Source: Drosophila persimilis (taxonomy: Eukaryota > Arthropoda > Insecta > Diptera > Drosophilidae). Taken from it: a stretch of DNA of 64,000 nucleotides. Positions within the stretch are counted from its first letter, which is position 1, and the number at the start of each line of letters is the position of its first letter. A program made the position numbers and the translations under genes. The DNA lies in contig NW_020825365.1 in the NCBI RefSeq assembly GCF_003286085.1, positions 558,001 to 622,000 on the forward strand, written 5' to 3'. The notes beneath the pieces are model-generated. The model saw only the letters and a list, made by a program, of their open reading frames with translations, searched no databases and was not told the DNA's origin. This document shows positions 59,592 through 64,000 of this stretch, one piece after another.

Positions 59592-62553
59592 CTATGCAGT
59601 GTCTGCATTGTTCATGAGTGCGGAGACCTCCTGGCCGAGCTCCAAGGCCTGTTTTCGCAGTTTGAGGGCCTTCAAAGAGGAACAAGATAAGCAAATAAAC
59701 AGAACAGAGCGGGAACGTTGTGTACATTTTTATACCCGATACTTAGTTAGTATGATTTATACGTAATTATCGGACCCAATAACTGCCGCAAGCTCTCTCT
59801 CTCTCTCTTTCTGTCTTGTGGTCTGTCGCTGATCGCAACATTAATGACCTATTGATTCGAATTTTAGAAATTTGTATTTCTTTCCATTTTTGTCCATTTT
59901 AGCTACTACATGTTTATTATATCTCGCTCCCCTTCGCCAGAAGGCCGGAAGGATAAGTGTACGAGGAAGAGTGCGAGTGAGAAAGAGGCAGAGAGAGAGA
60001 GAATTAGTAAGCGCGTGGCTTCCCTCTGGCTATAATAGTAATCTGATCTAAACCAGATTCCACAATCTGGTAGATATGGGCATGACATATGATTCTTGGT
60101 TTTTAATTTTCTTGTATCATAACAATTATGGATGCCATCGATTTTAGCTATGGTGTGGTGATACAAACTTAATTCAGTGTGATGTCACAGGAGTGTACAC
60201 ACAAAATTTGGTTGCTCTAGCGTTTATAGTCTCTGAGGACTTGGCGTCAAACAAGACAGACGGACTACCAACAAGAATATATGTATATACCTTATGAGGC
60301 CGGAAACCCTTCCTTTTGGGTGTTACACACATCTAGTTTCCCCACAAATCTAATAAATCTATACTCATTGAGTATCGGGCAAAAGTATAGACCATAACAT
60401 ACCTGAGTTCTGAGTTCTTTCTCGCGTGTTACGAGCTCCTGTACCTGCGACATGACTGTTGTCACGCTGCGCTGATCTATCACCCATCGCAAATAGAGTT
60501 CTGCAGTTCAATCAAAGGGGTATGAAGAATTATAAATTCTATTAATATTTGAGCTCTCATTACTCACCGCTCCACAGTTCCAAGCTTATGGGTGCCACAG
60601 ATGGCCATATAACATTAGCGTTCGGCTCATACAAGGGATTTAGCAGGGTCTGCAGGACATCTGGCCGATTTAAGTACGACCACAGGCTGGTCGTTCGCGT
60701 ATGAACATTCAGTTCGTGCCGCTCCCGCTCTGAGTCGCACAGGAAGGTGCCGTATTGCGAAAAGTAGCTATGCTCAAACAGCAATATTAAGAGCTGCGTA
60801 CTGAACTCAAAGCTGCAGGGGAACTGGGTAAACAGCTGGTAGATGCAATCCAAGAACAGCACAAAAGTGGCGCCCGAAGTCTTGTTGCGCGTCTGGTGCG
60901 GCGTGTAGCAGGAATAGCGATGGCGAGAGGCGAACGGATGTCCTGCCTGGATCCACTCCCGTTCGATCAAAGCCTGCAGACTAACAAGGGGAATAATTTA
61001 AACTATATCTAGGGTTTGTCGTGGCCCACTCACCCTCTGACAGTGCGGCAATCGGGATTCAGAATTATCTGCACCAACGAGGTGACAATCAGTGTCGAGT
61101 CCAAACCTTTGGCGCCATGCACCAGAACAGGACTGCCTTCTTGGTCCAGGCACTGGGCCACCACACAGGAGGCGTTCAAGGAGTTCAGTACCAGACTTAG
61201 CCAGCCACTGCCCTCGAGCCGCGATAGCCATTTGTCAGTGCTGCAGCCAGTTTCATTGCAGGCTTCGATTAGTTTCGCGAAACTGTCCAGTATAGAGGCG
61301 GGCGAGCTGACGTTGCCAATCGATCGATTCACCTTCTTCCACTGCGAGTAATGAAGATCCGTTTCCGTGTTCGACTTGCCCTTGCCCCAAGTGTCCACGA
61401 TGAAGCCTTTTTTGCTGCGTCCCAGCACGAGGTTCAGTATCGCTTCGTCCGCGCGACATCGCTTGATGCCCTGGATGGACAGAGGCTGGGAGCTGCGCAT
61501 CAGCGTGGCCTGACGGGGGATAAATTGCATTACACGAATTGAATTTGCGTCCATTAACTTACGCCATTGTCGTGCCTGTAGCTGAGCACGGGAAAGCGGC
61601 CGCCATCCCGAAACGACGCGGAGAGCACAATCTGCTCGTCCGTAATTGCTTTAGGTACAATTAGCGTGGCGCCATATGTGGCACAGACGCTGAAGTCTTT
61701 ATTGATGTTGGTGACTCGCCATTCGCAGGCGAGTACTGTGGCACCACTGCCGATGCCCCCCACTAGGGCGGCGGCTGCGTCCAGCGCATAGCCATTCTGC
61801 AGGGGATGGGGTATGCTGCCTACACTCGACGTTGACGTTGATGTTGATGGCATGCAAATTGTTATGTTGGCCACGTTGGGCGAAGACACCCCACCCATAC
61901 CCACGCCACTGATGAGCTTGGCGAACTCCAGCTCCGGCCTGCGCAAAATAAAATTCAATTTCATTATCCAATTATCACTGATTTGCAGCTGCAGCTGGGG
62001 AAAGGTGTAATTTGATTGTGCACTCACCTAAACATCGTGTAGCCATCCTCCAGGATGCTGTACATGGGCCGATAGAAGAACGGGTACAGCAGCTCCGCAT
62101 TCTGGATTGCACTGAGCGCCTCCAGAGAGGAAGACACGTTGAAGAACTCTTTGGCGTACTTAATCTCCAGCGATATAATCCTCAAATCCTTGCACTTGAG
62201 CGTGATGATGCCTCCAACGACAACGTTCTGTGACATGCTCGGCTTCTTTTCCACACAGTCGATGTCCTTGTGCAGCAGCTGGAAGGAAAAAGGGTTGTGT
62301 TGCGGCAAGGGAAAGGTCAGACGATAGAACACAATTCAATTAGTGAGCAACTTCACGCTCCATTGGAGCCGAAACACTCTGGCACCCTTACCCATAGCTC
62401 CTGACTGTTCTCCTGACGCGCACTGAGCAGCAAATGGTGGCCGGTGATGCAGAGGGTTCCAACTGTTGCTGCATTTGCATGTTGCAGGGGCTGCGGGTCG
62501 TGCAGGAAGACCCCGTCAAGCTTGGGGGTTTTTATCAGATCGGCAAATTCCAT
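59592..62553 (-). CDS. Mtmr9: Myotubularin-related protein 9, catalytically inactive
   Basis: MTMR9 is a dead phosphatase that binds and stimulates active myotubularins (MTMR6/7/8 in vertebrates), acting on PI3P and PI(3,5)P2 in membrane traffic. The seven exons are 62553-62392, 62278-62028, 61938-61563, 61509-61034, 60980-60568, 60500-60403 and 59669-59592; phases close to 617 residues. MEFADLIKTPKLDG matches the family start. A PH-GRAM domain (to about 140) is followed by the phosphatase-like domain (GGRFPVLSY, SIQGIKRCRADE). The active loop reads HGAKGLDST (about 394-402) where active members have HCxxGxDRT: both Cys and Arg are gone. ALIEREWIQAGHPF and WPSVAPISLELW follow, then a coiled-coil tail (QELVTREKELRTQ). 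An insertion of roughly 60 Gly/Ser/Ala-rich residues (about 145-205) is absent from the mammalian protein as I recall it. From memory it corresponds to melanogaster CG5026. Confidence 0.95.
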
Positions 62554-62559
62554 GGCGCC

Positions 62560-63170
62560 CAATCCACCCCCTTCCAAGAGGGTTCAGGACCCGGCACGAC
62601 AGCCACCCGCTGTGCAGCGACCTCCTCGGGGCGTCCAATTTGATTTCGTTCACACTAATTAACTTTTTGCATTTCACTTACGATGCTGATGATGCTGCTG
62701 TTGTTGTTTTTGTTGCCACTTGATTGCTTCTGGTTCCGCCTCCTTTTATGCCCCTTCCGCTGCCGCGCGCCCTATTCTCGCTGCCTCCCACACAAATGTT
62801 TGAACCAAACAGCAGTGGAGGCGTCACAGGCAATAGAGCTCCTCCTACGGATATTGGGCTTTGCTAATATATGGCACGGTACCCACGAATGAGTAGTTAA
62901 TAAAATAGTTGCTCGCCCCCCGTCCGTACGGCGTATTTATCGCGGTTTTATAAAAAAAAAATCAACTTAACCCACTTAACTCCCCTCTGTTTAAACAGGT
63001 TGACAATTTTAGTTCAACCGCGAAAAATAATACTGTATGTAAATTATTCTTGTAGATCCATCTTATCTCTTTACTTACAAATCAAATAGCCACGATACCT
63101 TTTGATCTGAACTTCGGCAAAATTCTTTAAGTTTAATCATTTTCGTGGTGTGTATATAAATTACCCATTG
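62560..63170. other. MTMR9 upstream region
   Basis: The MTMR9 promoter should lie here. A GTAAGT on the minus strand at 62681-62676 could be the donor of a 5' leader intron, but the matching acceptor is not certain. Otherwise no coding segment is seen. Confidence 0.4.
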
Positions 63171-63179
63171 GTCGACAAT

Positions 63180-63850
63180 GGGTTAATCAGTCATCAATCA
63201 GTCTCCTATTTCCTCGATTTTGATATTCGGTTTAGTACTACCAGCTAACTAGGATACTGAGTTCTGAACTCATAATTTGATTAGATTGACGAATTACATT
63301 CGTACAAGACTGGTAAATTTAAATTAAATGATGTATAAAATAAGGTTTAAGAAAAAACGGTCAACAGCAATTTCCACTAAATTAATTTCCTCGCATGGTA
63401 ACTACACGTTATTAACTACATTTGTATGTAAATATCAAAAGCGACACCTGAAGGGGTTTTACAAATTTTTGTCCGCTTTTTTTTCATATAAGCTCCATGG
63501 AAGCGCCAGTGTGAAAAACCTCCGTTATCAACTTGTTAACATGCCTTTTTTCCTGATATTTTTTGGAAAATTGATATTTTGATTCCAAACGATCCGGAAT
63601 TCGATGCTGATCACAAAGTAGTATTCGATGAGGCCTGGGACATGGCTATAAGTGGCATTTCTACACGGTTTCTATATTGGTGCATTGGACAAGTCCATAA
63701 AACGTCTAAGAAAATACTATAACTTTCGCAAGGTGAATAAGCTAGACATGGTGTCTAAGCTGGCACTGTGATGGCATACTTGTAGATCAAATATACCGTC
63801 TGATCGTCCAAATCGTCCGTATTAATTTGTACCGGGGTATGGACGGTGCG
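63180..63850 (-). mobile_element. Dispersed repeat copy at the right end
   Basis: This copy runs opposite to the 39.1-40.3 kb cluster. It includes the core module (63438-63690), a CTAGTTAGCTGGTAGTACTAAA-type arm on its left (63230-63255 inverted) and an AAATATACCGTCTGATCGTCC tail near 63787-63815 like that at 42690-42710. No complete transposase frame is present. Confidence 0.55.
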
Positions 63851-64000
63851 CAAATCGATCCACAATATGCAACACATGAAAGATAAGCACCAATCCTTTG
63901 GCCGAACGTACCATGAAGATTCCTAAAATTTCATAATAATCTTCATGACACTAATAATGGGTCGTTTGATCCGTGAACCCACTTAAGTGAACAACTTGTT

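Noticed and set aside
1..64000. CRISPR arrays, prokaryotic operons, tRNA or rRNA genes
   Set aside because: The tandem repeats are directly abutting microsatellites without spacers, genes are spliced eukaryotic ones, and I saw no tRNA A/B-box pairs with foldable arms or rRNA-like sequence by eye; a tRNAscan run would settle the tRNA point.

Overview
This is eukaryotic DNA from a fruit fly (genus Drosophila). Seven multi-exon protein genes can be read through with GT-AG splice sites and matching phases: boule (bol), dihydropteridine reductase (Dhpr), the SNARE Use1, a GALK2-type galactokinase (Galk), Srp68, pixie (pix, the fly ABCE1/RLI) and a myotubularin-related 9 protein. Their fly relatives lie on Muller element D as far as I recall. 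The many long microsatellites would suit an obscura-group species, but the species is an inference, not something the sequence proves.

Layout. Positions 1-37.9 kb are dominated by one minus-strand gene, bol. Its seven coding exons total 834 nt and are scattered from 19159 down to 6974, with introns of 5-18 kb full of microsatellites and strand-biased simple sequence. A probable very long A-rich 3' UTR lies below 6974. A 70-residue plus-strand ORF (541-753) meets bol tail to tail. From 38.2 to 40.6 kb and from 42.7 to 43.3 kb are decayed copies of one dispersed repeat family, in opposite orientations, bracketing the compact Dhpr/Use1 pair. Between 43.37 and 44.48 kb lies a composite of broken gene pieces: an LRP5/6 (arrow)-like propeller end and an aldehyde dehydrogenase. 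Then follow Galk (+), a small secreted protein (-), a 2.8 kb gene-free interval, a CHK/EcKinase-like kinase (+), Srp68 (-), pix (+), a decayed zinc-finger-like relic (-) and the MTMR9 gene (-). The right end carries another copy of the dispersed repeat.

How the genes fit together. The right half is mostly housekeeping genes, tightly packed in convergent (Dhpr/Use1, Galk/secreted, kinase/Srp68) and divergent (Srp68/pix) pairs. The Srp68-pix gap holds three perfect DRE sites, and Use1 has a core-promoter Motif 1. The genes are not one pathway: Dhpr recycles the pterin cofactor, Use1 and Srp68 serve ER traffic and targeting, pix recycles ribosomes, and the MTMR9 protein is a catalytically dead phosphoinositide phosphatase partner. 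The most interesting observations are the glutamine-tract C-terminus of bol, its possible NAGNAG splice choice, the inverted repeat-family copies around Dhpr-Use1, and the chimeric relic at 43.4-44.5 kb. I found no convincing new multi-gene system.
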